Of a DNA stretch of 64,000 nucleotides, positions 11,439 to 21,561 are shown in pieces. The DNA is from Brasenia schreberi (Eukaryota > Streptophyta > Magnoliopsida > Nymphaeales > Cabombaceae): NCBI GenBank assembly GCA_036023115.1, contig JAYKKT010000041.1:8084001-8148000 (forward strand). The letters are read 5' to 3'. Positions within the stretch are counted from its first letter, which is position 1; every line of letters begins with the position of its first letter. Both the position numbers and the translations under genes were made by a program. The notes below the pieces were generated by a model, which did no database searches, had not been told where the DNA came from, and saw nothing but the letters and a program-made list of their open reading frames with translations.

Positions 11439-11801
11439 TTGGCGCTGACGCTGATGATGAGAAAATAGAGTTCCTTTTGAGCGAGGTCAAGGGAAAGGAC
11501 ATCACTGAACTCATTGCATCTGGTCGGGAGAAGTTCGCGTCCGTGCCATGTGGCGGAGGTACAGCAATCGCCGTAGCTCCTGCTGCTGGCGGCGGTGGCG
11601 GAGCAGCGCTTTCTGCGGCTGCCGAGCCGAAGAAGGAAGAGAAGGTCGAAGAGAAGGAGGAGTCCGATGAGGTACTTATGAAGGCCTTCTTATCGGCTTT
11701 GATTTTTTGTGTGGTTGGTTTAAGTGGAAAGATAATCGCTTTTTTCGTTTTTCCTTTGCGACTCGTGTTTCCAGGACATGGGCTTCAGTTTGTTCGATTG
11801 A
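11439..11801 (+). pseudogene. 60S acidic ribosomal protein P2 gene fragment (exons 2 and 3)
   Basis: Exon 2 (11439-11671) follows a TCTCACAG acceptor and encodes the P2 body: DITELIASGREKFASVP, a Gly/Ala-rich hinge, then the acidic KKEEKVEEKEESDE. A GT donor (11672) and a TTTCCAG acceptor (11773-11774) flank a 103-bp intron. Exon 3 (11775-11801) encodes DMGFSLFD and a stop, the hallmark C-terminus of the ribosomal stalk P-proteins that binds elongation factors. Upstream, 11286-11438 looks like the end of intron 1. The first exon (about the first 30 residues, the dimerisation part) is absent and LTR sequence takes its place. Both exons are open and correctly phased, so the fragment looks young or well preserved, but it lacks a start. 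Confidence 0.9.
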
Positions 11802-14080
11802 GAGGCCTATTCACGTTTTTTGGTATGTAAACGAACTTTTATACTTCCATTTCTTCGTGCTCTTCATCGAAATTTTGGTGGTTATAATTGGTTAGTTTAG
11901 AGTCTGTACATTTTCTGTTGCCCAAAAATGTTATATTTTCTCTCCAGAATAGTCTGGTTAAAAGACGAACCAATGTTCTATCCCATGCGTTCGTCTTTTT
12001 GTTGTCTGTTTTTGATCTACCCTTTTGTGTTCGAGTAGCGATGTATGCTGCTCTCGATCCCTATAAGATAAATGGTGTTCCGTTCGTAATTCTTCATGTT
12101 TGAACCTTCATGACATAGTTAGCATGAAATCTTTTAATTCATGCTATTGCAAGCGTGTTATGTAAATTTTAATTATTAGGTAGGATTCATTCTCACAAAG
12201 GTTTCGTACTTCTGAGAGTTTCATGTTGTCTTTCCTTCTGTCGTTGAAAGAAAGCATCAGCTTGTCCATAGCTGATGATATAACCAAGAAGCAAACAAGA
12301 TATAATGTGGAAATGTACTTTCTAGTTTCTACCGATGCTGTCACTGTCACCTTTAAGATTTGAAGATTGTTAGCGGATTACTAGCAATTAGGTAACATCC
12401 ATCCACTTCTATTTGTTCCCTTCGATTTTCCTATGATTAACAGGAAGTTGGTGCTCTAATTTTTGTTTGTTTGACTGAGTGCTTTGGAAAGAATTTACAT
12501 GTTGATGCTGTAGGGGGCGATATATCGCTAGCAATTCATTATTTGGCTGTGTGCTTAACTCCCTTGGTGCTTGAGCTCTTTAATCTTGATTTCCAGCATG
12601 CCATGTTTAGCTCTTTGTTCTATTAGTTTAGTTTCTTTCTTTGAATACTGCATAGCAAGTTGCATAATTTTCATGTTTCATTCTTGAAATCTTTTGAAGA
12701 TCTGTTATGGGAATGTCATGGCGGGAGTGCTTCAGTACACATTGCCTTTGGGGAGGTTTTGCCAAGGTGGATTTTGTTAGAAAAGTTATGTTGACATTCT
12801 AGCATCTTACAATTATTCTAGCTTGGATTCTTGTTTAAAAGGACCTTTAGATGAATAGCCCTGCTGGGTAAAAAGTCTCTTCTAGTGTTATTTCATTCTA
12901 TTTACTTTGGCGTGTGAATTTTCTATGCAAGGTTACCTTGTTTTGAATAAAAAGTGTAGAGGTGTCGTTTGGCAATGCTTTGCTTGTTCTCCAACGATAG
13001 ATGTCAATCTGCTTTCGAGTTTCGAATTTCGAGGATAGTTATGCGAAGTACTCACAAAACAATGCTTTGCTTGTTCATTTTAGCGTAAACCAAAGCACTT
13101 CTATCTTGTAACCATCACTTTGTGAGTGCTTTGTTGCTTCGCACTGTGCGAGTCTTTGACGTCCAAATTGTAAGAGCTAGTGCTTTCCCCGAGCCTAGGA
13201 GAAAGCAAGGTAGAGGTCAATGACAGGACACAGATAAGTTGTAACGGGGTTACTGTTCTGGTTCGCTACGGTGAGAGCATGGTTCCAACATTCCCGGCTT
13301 CATCAGGTGTCAACTGTTGGATCCATCGGGATGAAATGGACTCCACCCATCCTGTGGTTGCATCTGTTTCACATGGGTCTCGTGTAGAGCTCTTAAGTTC
13401 TCTCCACTTCTGCGTTGTTTTGCTTCAACTCATTCATTAACCTGTCAGCGTACTACCTAATGAAATTGTCAAGAACGTTTCTGGAATATTATACCGAACT
13501 CTGCATCATAAAACGACCTACTATGCATATATATTGTATTGTATTGTATTGTATTTGCTCATTGGATTATGAAGATACAATTTAAGAAATAAGAACCATG
13601 AAAGTTATATACAAGGGAGGGCCTTATATACGATGTGATGCAAGATCTAATATGATTGTATTGCCAAATTGGGATATGCCTCTGATAAATGGGACTAATG
13701 GCCCTTGGATCATAATTGTAGTTCAACCGGTTTGACCTAAGGCTTCATGCAGATGGAATTGATCGATCCCTAGATATATCACACAGGATTAAAGAGTAAA
13801 GTTCGCCTCCTCAAGTCTATGAAGATCGAGAGCTTTGTCTTCCAAGAGTATGTAAAAGCAATACCGTAGTGACAACTCTTTGTTTTGCGTGAAGAAAGGT
13901 CAAATGACATTGCTTCACAAGCCATCAGCTGAGTAGCAAAGGCCTCTTGCAGCTAAACGTTCTGTTCTCATGGGTTACCACAAGCCGACTCCCAGCATAA
14001 ACCCCCAAGGGAAACGACCTATCTTGGCCTGAGTCGTATACACAGATTTTCATTTATGTACACGAATGGTAGATTAAGAA
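11802..14080. other. Non-coding remainder of the P2-bearing insert
   Basis: This is AT-rich, intron- or flank-like sequence with many stops in all frames. A TATTG pentanucleotide microsatellite lies at about 13529-13552. A frame at 13180-13440 is open but I do not recognise it. I see no further gene. Confidence 0.5.
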
Positions 14081-14726
14081 CCTTCTCATAAATGGAGGTG
14101 GGGCCCACTTGAATTTCACGTGGGATTATGGGCATGAGAGAGAGTGGGGGAGGATAAGATTAAAGTGTGTTGTAATTAAGCTTGACTTGTGTGTCAAGTT
14201 TGGGGTTAATCATGTGGGTTAGCCTAATTAAAGTGGGTTTAAGCTTGTCATTAGCCAAAACCTAACCTAGGGCTGCACCAACATGATGTGATCAAGGTCT
14301 ATGGGTCATGCAAAGGGAGCTCCTTAATCCAATCTTAACCAAAAAACACCTAATCCTAGACCTTTTACCCTAATCCTGTCCTAATCCTAGCCTAATCACC
14401 TAACTCACTTCCCTAATCCCGGCCTAATCCCAACCTAATCACCTAACCCACTTCCCTAAACCTAGTTTAATTTCCCTAAACCTATCCTAATCCTAGCCTA
14501 ATCACTGAACCCACCTCACTAAACCTCACCCCAAAACCAACCCACCTAGCTAAACCCTAAACCTCTTAACCACCCCACCTAAACCTAGCACACCATCTAC
14601 CCAAAACCCCTTGTATGAAAATATCTGGCCCCTCCCCAAAACCAGCCCACCTTATCACCACACCACCCCTACCTAAACCACCTAACCACCCTCCTAATAC
14701 CAGCCCCAACCGCCCTTCAAAAAAAA

Positions 14727-14735
14727 CTATAAACT
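14727..14735 (+). promoter_or_regulatory. TATA box of the solo LTR in B
   Basis: CTATAAACT is followed by CCCCCCCCTAGTGGGCGGG. The same TATA plus C-run plus GGGCGGGTTTTC arrangement appears in LTRs B, D and H. Confidence 0.6.
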
Positions 14736-15623
14736 CCCCCCCCTAGTGGGCGGGTTTTCAAGTTCTCCACCTTGGCCTTCCAGCCCAGCCGACTCCAACC
14801 ACTTCCAGCCGACTCCAACCTTGCTCCACTTGCCCCACAGCCAGCCACCACCTCGCTTCACCTGCTCCACCACACCTCGGCCGGCCAACCACTTGTCTCC
14901 ACCACTTCCTTCGGCCGAACCATCCACCTCACCTGCCCGGCTACTCTTCCATCCGCCGCCTTCCATCACCATCGGTTAGTACCCCATCCTTCACTCCACC
15001 TCTTCTTCACTCCCCCTCCACTCTCAGCCACCTACACCATCACCACCTCACCTCAACACCACCTGCCCGCCATCCAACCCATTCGGCTAAACCTCAACCA
15101 CTTCAAACACCCGCCATTACCTAGCCACCCTAGCTACACCCGGCCACTCTACTTAACTCCCTAAGACCTACCCATATCACCTCACCACAGTCGACCACCA
15201 CCTTACCCCATACCTTAGCTAGCTCCCTTCCCATCTACAACAGCCCTAGCTACCTTAGCAACCACCACCACCGAGTCTCCCTTAGTCGGCCACTCCAACC
15301 GATTGTCACATACCCATTCGGCCAGCCACCCGCTAGCCACATACCTCCCCTAGGCACTCCCTTAGACACTCCCTTAGGCTCCCACTTAGTGCCATACTTC
15401 CTAACACTACACCCTCTCCTAGTGACCCTACTTAGTCACTTTAGCCCAACACACAAAGCCAGCCCATTCATAGCAGCCGGCCATCTTCAAGGCGCCCCTC
15501 CCACGCACCATTTCCATCCGGCCAGCAGCCCCTCTTGCCGTTCAACTCCGCGGAGCTCCCTCTTGCAGCCCAAGGCGAAGGCCAAGCCCACGCTCAAGCA
15601 AAGCATCTTCGGACCAGCTATTA

Positions 15624-15629
15624 GTAAGT
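15624..15629 (+). promoter_or_regulatory. Conserved splice-donor-like GTAAGT in the LTR leader
   Basis: GTAAGTGCCTAACTCGG lies after the conserved CAAGCAAxxxxxCGGACCAGCTA stretch. An equivalent GTAAGT is present in all nine non-E LTRs that contain this region. Confidence 0.45.
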
Positions 15630-15680
15630 GCCTAACTCGGTCCTTAGTTGTAGACTTTCTTGAATTCAATTCGATACGGG

Positions 15681-15722
15681 GTTGTAATAACGGAGCATAG
15701 TCTCCCCCTGCTTGTAATAACA
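15681..15722 (+). repeat. Paired TTGTAATAAC boxes around a GGAG/CTCC inverted repeat
   Basis: GGGGTTGTAATAACGGAG is followed within a few bases by TCTCCCCC and a second TTGTAATAAC. The block is repeated in every non-E LTR at the same distance after GTAAGT. It may mark the 3'-end-forming region, but that is inference. Confidence 0.5.
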
Positions 15723-15825
15723 TGGCTTGGCACACCCACACACACGTGTACTCTCTTAGTTGTGCACGATTTTGAACACACACGGGCCTAATGAGCCCCT
15801 AATACATAAACACATATATATACTT

Positions 15826-16310
15826 GCCTTCGCTCTTATTTGTAAGACCCAAGTAAGGGCCATGCTATACTATTTGGGTTTAATTTCATGTCGTGTGTAT
15901 AAGTCTTTTAATTCAAACACTCACACACATTGAGCCTTCGTTCTTATTTGTAACACCCAAGTAAGGGCCGTGCTATACTATTTGGGTTTAATTTCATGTC
16001 GTGTGTGTAAGTCTTTCAATTCAAGCACTCACACACATTGAGCCTTCGCTCTTATTTGTAAGACCCAAGTAAGGGCCGTGTTATACTATTTGGGTTTAAT
16101 TTCATGTTGTGTGCGTAGTACTTCAATTCAAGCACTCACACACATTGAGCTTTGGCTCTTATTCCCAAAGACCTTAATCAAGGCCATATTGCAAGTTATA
16201 TTTGGGTTTTATTTCATGTCGAGTGTGTAGTCTTTCAATTCAAGCACGCACCCACATTGAGCCTTCGCTCTTATTGGCAAGACCCGAGTAAGGGCCCATA
16301 TATACCTTAT
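15826..16310 (+). repeat. LTR tandem modules of about 115 bp (five copies)
   Basis: Units repeat the series CACACATTGAGCCTTCGCTC, TTATTTGTAAGACCCAAGTA, AGGGCC, TATTTGGGTTTAATTTCATG, then TCGTGTGTGTAAGTCTTTCA. Each contains a GAGC-4 nt-GCTC hairpin core. Copy number varies between LTRs. Confidence 0.8.
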
Positions 16311-16672
16311 ATACATATCTCCCTTCGGCATTTACATTACAAGTCATTTCCCTTCGGCATTGTCTTTACATTCGGGTTTTCCCTTTGGAGTAGCGTGAGT
16401 TTGCATTGCATCTACGCCATACCACGAGGTAGGATGCATATTGCATCAAAGCAAACCCCGTACTCCCGCTCAAATTCGCCCCATGTAGTGGAGTGTTCAT
16501 AACACACACATAGGTGGCCCATAAAGGGATAAAAAGAAAGACTTAGGCACGTGCAAATCCACGTGATCTAAAATCTGTAATTGCATTAAAAAGGCCCGAA
16601 TCAAACACCTCGAACCGCTTTCGGAGGCTTTTTCTACCCTAAACTCGATTTTTAAAAGCGTACAGACTGACC

Positions 16673-16690
16673 CTTGCGCATCGGTGCAAG
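16673..16690 (+). other. Conserved U5 stem-loop (solo LTR in B)
   Basis: CTTGCGCATCGGTGCAAG forms a 5-bp stem CTTGC/GCAAG with loop GCATCGGT. It is one of about a dozen copies in the window; LTRs E and J have CTTGA/TCAAG, a paired substitution. Confidence 0.6.
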
Positions 16691-16878
16691 AAGGTATGCG
16701 ACGACAAGAGCTCACTTGCTCACAGTCGCCACGTTAGAAGTCAGGTTAAAATATATCTTCGCTAGCTTAGGTAAGCTAGCTGGCACGCCCTGTTTATACA
16801 AATAGGCCTTAGACACACGAGAGGATCCACTCCAGGCCTTGAGAAGCCAGGGGAGGCGGGGATTTTCCTGTATCTACA

Positions 16879-16951
16879 GTTGATCGATGTAGAAGGTAGG
16901 AATTTAGCAGATCCTATCAATATTCAATACATAAAGAAGTATCATGTGTAG
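16879..16951 (+). pseudogene. Element B pol, last 20-odd codons
   Basis: After the GTTGA TSD the frame continues with LIDVEGRNLADPIN and ends KKYHV plus a TAG stop at 16949-16951. It matches the C-terminus of the intact pol at 34030-34095 and rejoins the fragment ending at 10696. Confidence 0.9.
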
Positions 16952-18129
16952 GATTTGGATTAAATTCCCCATTTTCGAAAACCTTTAGGGCTGCCTGCCC
17001 TGAGACCTAAAAATAAGGTGCAAAGGCAAAATCGTGTGACCCTGAGTGAGAAAATTCGCACTTGTGAATGAGTGAAGTCTTCCAAAATCATGGTTACATT
17101 TCAAAATCCTTCTTCTTACAAAGAAAGGCCTAGTTCAATATAGCAAGATACTTGCAAGTAGTACGTGCTATTTCTAAATAGGCTGATCTGGAATGGGTCG
17201 CGTATGACCTTGGGATAAGTCCTCCCCTCTTCTCTTCTCCTTCCAAAAGGAAAACGTGGCCCAAATAAAGGGAATTTTCCCATCCAAAGTCTCTTTCCAA
17301 AAGAAAGAAACCAGAATCCAAAAGAAAAATCGATTCTCTTATGAAAGAGAGGGATTAAAGAAAGAATACTCCCAAAGGGAGACCCTCTACGAAAAAAGGA
17401 AAAAGAGGTCAAAAAGGTCAAAAAGAGCAGTTTTCCACCTTCTATGCCTTAAACCACGGGATGCTTCAGAAGGGACCGTGGTATCTCTTTCCCATCCCTG
17501 GCTTATCCCAAGCTAAAACATGGTTCATTTCGAGGAATCCTAAAGTAAAAATAGGATTTACTTACTTGAATTTCATATTGTTTGAGAATTCGACGTTTCG
17601 AATAAGACGTAGGAATTTGAAATATAGCTTGTTTTCTTATAAAACCTTCGCTAGATAAGCGAGTGTCAAGACTCAAGCAAAGGCAAACACGAAGAGCTCG
17701 AGATCCTTAGGATTGAGACTCAAGACAGTTGTCCCTTTTTGTAAATAGCTTTTGTTAATAAATTTTAAAAAATCGAACATCGAACAGCATAGGACCTACT
17801 CACTTGGAGCAGCAGGCCTTGTAAGTCTCAAGAGTTCGACCATATCTGGTCTCTGGGAGGTCGCCATTCTTGGCACCCCACCCATGTCATGCATCTGCAT
17901 TTTCACGCATAGACACTTGCATAACATGATCCCATTTTAGGACCAGAAACCGTTCTGTATATCCCTTTGGCGTGATATCTCCTCCTACCAGGGTTTTAAA
18001 AGTGAGATTTTGCTAAAGATTGGGACGATCCCATATTTTCGTGGATTAGGTCTAGGGAGACATTGAAAGGGGTGTTTGTCGTCTTTGCCATTATCCAAAT
18101 CAATTTGGACAATGCCAAAGAGGGGCATC
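16952..18129 (+). other. 3' untranslated region of element B
   Basis: The sequence is AT- and purine-rich with many short frames and no recognisable protein. It aligns in order with 53295-54473 (C), 59927-58738 (K, minus) and 550-1 (A, minus). It ends in the inverted repeat 18091-18112 and the PPT. Confidence 0.7.
18091..18125 (+). other. Inverted repeat plus polypurine tract of element B
   Basis: TTATCCAAATCAATTTGGAC (then AA) is followed by the PPT AAAGAGGGG (18117-18125), four bases before the LTR start TGTAAACACC. The PPT primes plus-strand DNA synthesis. The inverted repeat recurs in elements E and K. Confidence 0.8.
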
Positions 18130-19371
18130 TGTAAACACCCCGAAATCCCACGAACTTCTCAAATAACCTGATTTTGTAAAAGCAGCCCCAAAGGGCTATT
18201 TTGAGTCTGGAAACCCAGGAGCCTTCCAAACAAACCCTGTACATATGTTTAAACTGTATATGTTTTAAAATATGTATAATATTATTTTAAAACCTTTTAA
18301 AATACATTTTGAAACCCCACAAAGCGGCTTGGCCTGATAAAAGCAGGACCAGAAGAGCCAAAGAGAGCCCGAAACCGGAGCACATGTCGAGCCCGGCACA
18401 ACAACTCTCGTGTTAGATTTATCCCCAGGATCTCGAACGTCTAAGTCCCTGTTATCAACAAAAGTCATGTGAAATCATCTCCGGAAGGTGAAAACAGAAG
18501 CGAACGACCATGTTGGCGAAGACCCAATGCAAGACGGAGTACTGATGCTGTCAGACCCCGCACAAACCGTTCGTTTCGAACATACCCTGAAGGAGTTAGA
18601 ATTCGGTTTGAATTGGATCTGGACCATATATATCCAGATCCCAATCCAAACGTATGTGTGGATTTGGATTTGGATTTGGATCCAAAGATCCAATCCAATA
18701 TCCACATCCATGGCCCACATCACCTTCTCATAAATGGAGGTTGGGCCCACTTGAAATTCACGTGGGATTATGGGCATGAGAGAGAATGGGGAGGATTACA
18801 TGTGAGAGAAATGTATTAAGCTTGACTTGTGTGTCAAGTTTCGGGTTAATCATGTGGGTTAGCCTAATTAGTGTGGGTTTAAACTTGTATGAACCTACAC
18901 CTAACCTAGGGCTGCACCAACATGATGCAATGAAGTCCATGGGTTATGCAAAGGGAGACTCCTAACCCAATCCTAAGCCAAAACCCCTAATCCTAGCCAT
19001 TTACCCTAATCCCGGCCTAATCCTAGCCTAATCACCTAACCCGCTTCCCTAATTCTGGCCTAATCCCAACCTAATCACCTAACCCACCTCCCTAATCCTT
19101 CCCTAAACCTAGCCTAATTCCTTTAATCTTAACCTAATCCTAGCCTAAACACCTAACCCACCTCACTAAACCTCACCCCAAAACCAACCCACCTAGCTAA
19201 GCCCTAAACCACTAAACCACCCCACCTAAACCCTAGCACACCATATCCCTAAAACCACCTAAACTAAAAATCTGGTCCCCCTAAATATCTAGCCCACCTT
19301 ATCACCACACCTCCACCACCTAACCACTAAACCACCCCTTCAAAACCAGCCCAACCGACCTCTTAAAAATT

Positions 19372-19378
19372 CTATAAA
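19372..19378 (+). promoter_or_regulatory. TATA box of the element B 3' LTR
   Basis: CTATAAACCCCCCCTAGTG is followed by the GGGTTTTTC start of the leader, as in the solo LTR at 14727. Confidence 0.6.
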
Positions 19379-20479
19379 CCCCCCCTAGTGAGTGGGTTTT
19401 TCAGGGTTCTTCCCAGCACCAGCCCAACCGAGCCCTCTCTCACCCCTTTGCTCTATTCTCTCACCTGCTCCACCGCCACCTCCCGGCCTGCACCACTCCA
19501 TGCCATTGCCACCTCCCGACCTACCCCGTTCCACAGCATCCACTCCTTTCACCCGACTGCATCCACTCCTTCCACCCGCCAACCTCCCTTTCCTCTCCGG
19601 TTAGTACCTTATCCTAACTCCACCCTATCTTCACTCCCCCTCCACTCTCAGCCACCCCATAGCACCCTACCTTAGCCTAGTCCCCACCCCATTCAGTCGG
19701 CCACCACCTAGCTACCCGCCACCCTTCAACCATACCCAACCGCACCACCCGCTGCCCTACCTTCCCATTCGTGACACCCCCTAGCTACCCCAGCCACCTT
19801 ACCTTGTTCCCTAGGACCTGCCCTTCCTCCCCTTTAACCATCCCTTAGACAACACCCTAGCTAGCTCCCCCTCGCCATTCCTAAACACCCCTAGTTACCC
19901 CAGCCAGCCACCACCTAACCTGCCACCAGTCGGCCAGTCATAGTCGAGTGCATCTAACCACCCGCAGCCTTCCATCTTCTTACTTAGATATCCCCCCTAG
20001 TCACCCCTTAGCTCCACCTTTCCTAGGACCTGCCCTACGTCTTAGTGACACTCCCTAACTACTTCAGCCCAAGACACCACAGCAACTCCCCCTCACCTTG
20101 CTTCACCCGGCTAGCGCCAAGGCACCGCACCTTGCTTCAACCGGCCAACACTCCCTTTTCCGTGCCCATTTCGAGGAGCTCCCGCTTGCAGCCCAAGGCG
20201 ACGCTCAAGCCCAAGCTCAAGCAAGTCACCTCCGAACCAGCTATATGTAAGTGCCTAACTCGATCCTTATTTGTAGACTTGCTTAAGTTAAATTAAATTT
20301 GATACGGGGTTGTAATAACGGAGCATTGTCTCCCCCCGCTTGTAATAACGTGGCTTGGCACACCCACACACACGTGCACTTGAGCCTATTTCGCTCTTAG
20401 TCGTGCACGATTTTGAACACACACGGGCCTAATCAGCCCTTAAGATATAAACTTATTTATATAATTTAAGTTGCGTGGG

Positions 20480-20710
20480 GTTCTGGTTAAGTTGTGTGTG
20501 TTGTCTTTCAATTCTCGCACTCACATACATTGAGCTTTCGCTCTTATTTGCAAGACCCAAGTAAGGGTTGTGTTATATTTTCCCTTGGGTGTTTTACTTC
20601 ATGTCGTGTGTGTTGTCTTTCAATTCTCGCACTCACACACATTGAGCTTTCACTCTTACTCCCAAGACCTTAGTTAAGGCCATACTGCAATTTCTATTTG
20701 GGTTTCATTT
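20480..20710 (+). repeat. LTR tandem modules (two to three copies) in the element B LTR
   Basis: Units contain ACATTGAGCTTTCGCTCTTA and CCCAAGTAAGGG or the variant ACCTTAGTTAAGGCC, with the GAGC-TTTC-GCTC core. Confidence 0.7.
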
Positions 20711-21385
20711 AAGTCGTGTGAGTTGTCTTTCAATATACACACAACACCCACGCAACACGTTGGTGACCTTTCGGCCCATATATATTATAAGTATTTCCCT
20801 TTCGGCTATGTCTTTTAGATTTGGGTTTTAAGGTTCAGCAGTGTGCGTAGTCTTTACATATATACACGGCACACACTTGCACTATTGAGCCTTTCCGCTC
20901 TTAAGATATAGCCATATTTCCCTTTTGCAATTTACATTTCAAGTCATTACCCTTCCGCATTGTCTTTAAATTTCGGGTTTTCCCTTTGGAGTTGCATGAG
21001 TTTGCATTGCATATACGCCATACCATGAGTTAGGATGCATATTGCATCAAAGCAAAACCCCATACTCTCGCTCAAAGTCGCCCTACTTAGGTTATGTGTT
21101 TATAACACACACCTAGTTGGCCCGAAAAGGGATAAAAAGAAAGACATAGGCACGTGCAAATCCACGTGAAATAAAATCTAAAAAACCATACAAAAACAAC
21201 CCAAATCGAACACCTCAAAATGTTTTCATAGGTTCTCGTACTTTAAAACTCGATTTTAAAGCGTACAGACTGACCCTTGCGCATCGGTGCAAGAAGGTCT
21301 GCGACAAAAAGAGCTTGCTTGCTCACAGTCACCACGTTAGGAGTCAGATTTCAAAGTATTTCTTCGCTAGCTTAAGTAAGCTAGC

Positions 21386-21395
21386 TGGCACGCCC
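21386..21395 (+). other. PBS-like decamer inside U5
   Basis: TGGCACGCCC, identical to the first 10 bases of the PBS at 21562, follows the inverted repeat GCTAGCTTAAGTAAGCTAGC. The same arrangement is seen at 16781, 41281 and 51903. Confidence 0.6.
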
Positions 21396-21476
21396 TTTTG
21401 CTTAAATAGGACTTAGACACACGAAAAGGTTCGCTTCAGGCCTAAGAACTAGGAGCGGGAACTTTCTGGGTCTACA

Positions 21477-21556
21477 CACACCCTTAGAAACGAACTTAGG
21501 TGCAAAAGGTCCATTTCCGGTCTAAAAAACTAGGAGTGGAAATTTTTATGCCTACA
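21477..21556 (+). mobile_element. Last 80 bp of element C's 5' LTR
   Basis: The sequence matches the reverse complement of 55445-55520 (LTR J) and ends CCTACA just before the PBS spacer. The remainder of this LTR was displaced by the insertion of element B. Confidence 0.75.
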
Positions 21557-21561
21557 GCTTT

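Larger units (their letters stand above)
11286..14080 (+). mobile_element. 2.8 kb insert in the solo LTR carrying a ribosomal P2 gene fragment
   Basis: All other complete LTRs read GGCCCACATCACCTTCTCAT at this point. Here GGCCCACAT is followed by 2.8 kb of unrelated sequence, then CCTTCTCATAAATGG. Two bases (CA) are lost and no TSD or terminal inverted repeat is visible. The P2 introns are retained, so capture was at DNA level and not through mRNA. A Helitron-type or repair-mediated capture is possible, but I see no clean Helitron 3' CTRR end. Apart from the P2 part (11439-11801) there is only AT-rich non-coding sequence, likely the P2 3' flank. Confidence 0.75.
10697..16878 (+). mobile_element. 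Solo LTR in element B pol, carrying a 2.8 kb insert
   Basis: The LTR starts TGTAAACACCCCGAAATC and ends TCTACA, flanked by the GTTGA TSD. Without the insert at 11286-14080 it is about 3.39 kb, matching LTRs B, D and H. It contains the U3 palindrome (near 11180-11206), a TATA box, a C/T-rich leader with a GTAAGT site, the TTGTAATAA pair, tandem hairpin modules and the U5 stem-loop. No internal region is attached, consistent with LTR-LTR recombination. Confidence 0.92.
7025..21476 (+). mobile_element. Element B: decayed Tat-type retrotransposon inserted near the end of element C's 5' LTR
   Basis: Element B comprises the pol remnant (7025-10696 and 16879-16951), a 3' untranslated region (16952-18129), a PPT and a 3' LTR (18130-21476). 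A solo LTR (10697-16878) interrupts pol with a 5-bp TSD. The gag, 5' LTR and start of pol are absent from the window. The right end is abutted by the last 80 bp of a different LTR type (21477-21556) that leads into the PBS and gag of element C, so B appears to have landed inside C's 5' LTR. Confidence 0.75.
18130..21476 (+). mobile_element. 3' LTR of element B (3347 bp)
   Basis: The LTR starts TGTAAACACCCCGAAATC directly after the PPT and ends GGGTCTACA at 21476. Contents in order: the U3 palindrome and GGATTTGGAT block (about 18600-18715), a TATA box, a C/T-rich leader of about 0.9 kb with GTAAGT (20247-20252), the TTGTAATAAC pair (20307-20350), tandem hairpin modules (20480-20710) and the U5 stem-loop (21276-21293). 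There is no coding content. Short C-rich frames in the leader are not conserved in length. Confidence 0.88.

Noticed and set aside
13180..13440. Possible small gene in the P2-bearing insert
   Set aside because: An 86-residue frame with no recognisable domain and no splice or codon evidence. It is kept only as part of the non-coding remainder.
11286..14080. Helitron assignment for the P2 insert
   Set aside because: No CTRR 3' end or A/T insertion pattern could be shown. Left as an open possibility only.
14727..15164. Pro/Ser/His-rich frames in LTR leaders (also near 19390, 43880, 49950)
   Set aside because: C/T-rich leader DNA gives open frames in several phases on both strands. Lengths and frames are not conserved between LTRs.
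15826..16310. CRISPR-like appearance of regular repeats
   Set aside because: Repeats and 'spacers' are both conserved between LTRs, the genome is a plant's, and there are no cas genes.
18130..21476. This LTR as the shared 5' LTR of element C
   Set aside because: Its own end is at 21476, and 80 bp of another LTR type lie between it and C's PBS. C's 3' LTR is of that other type.
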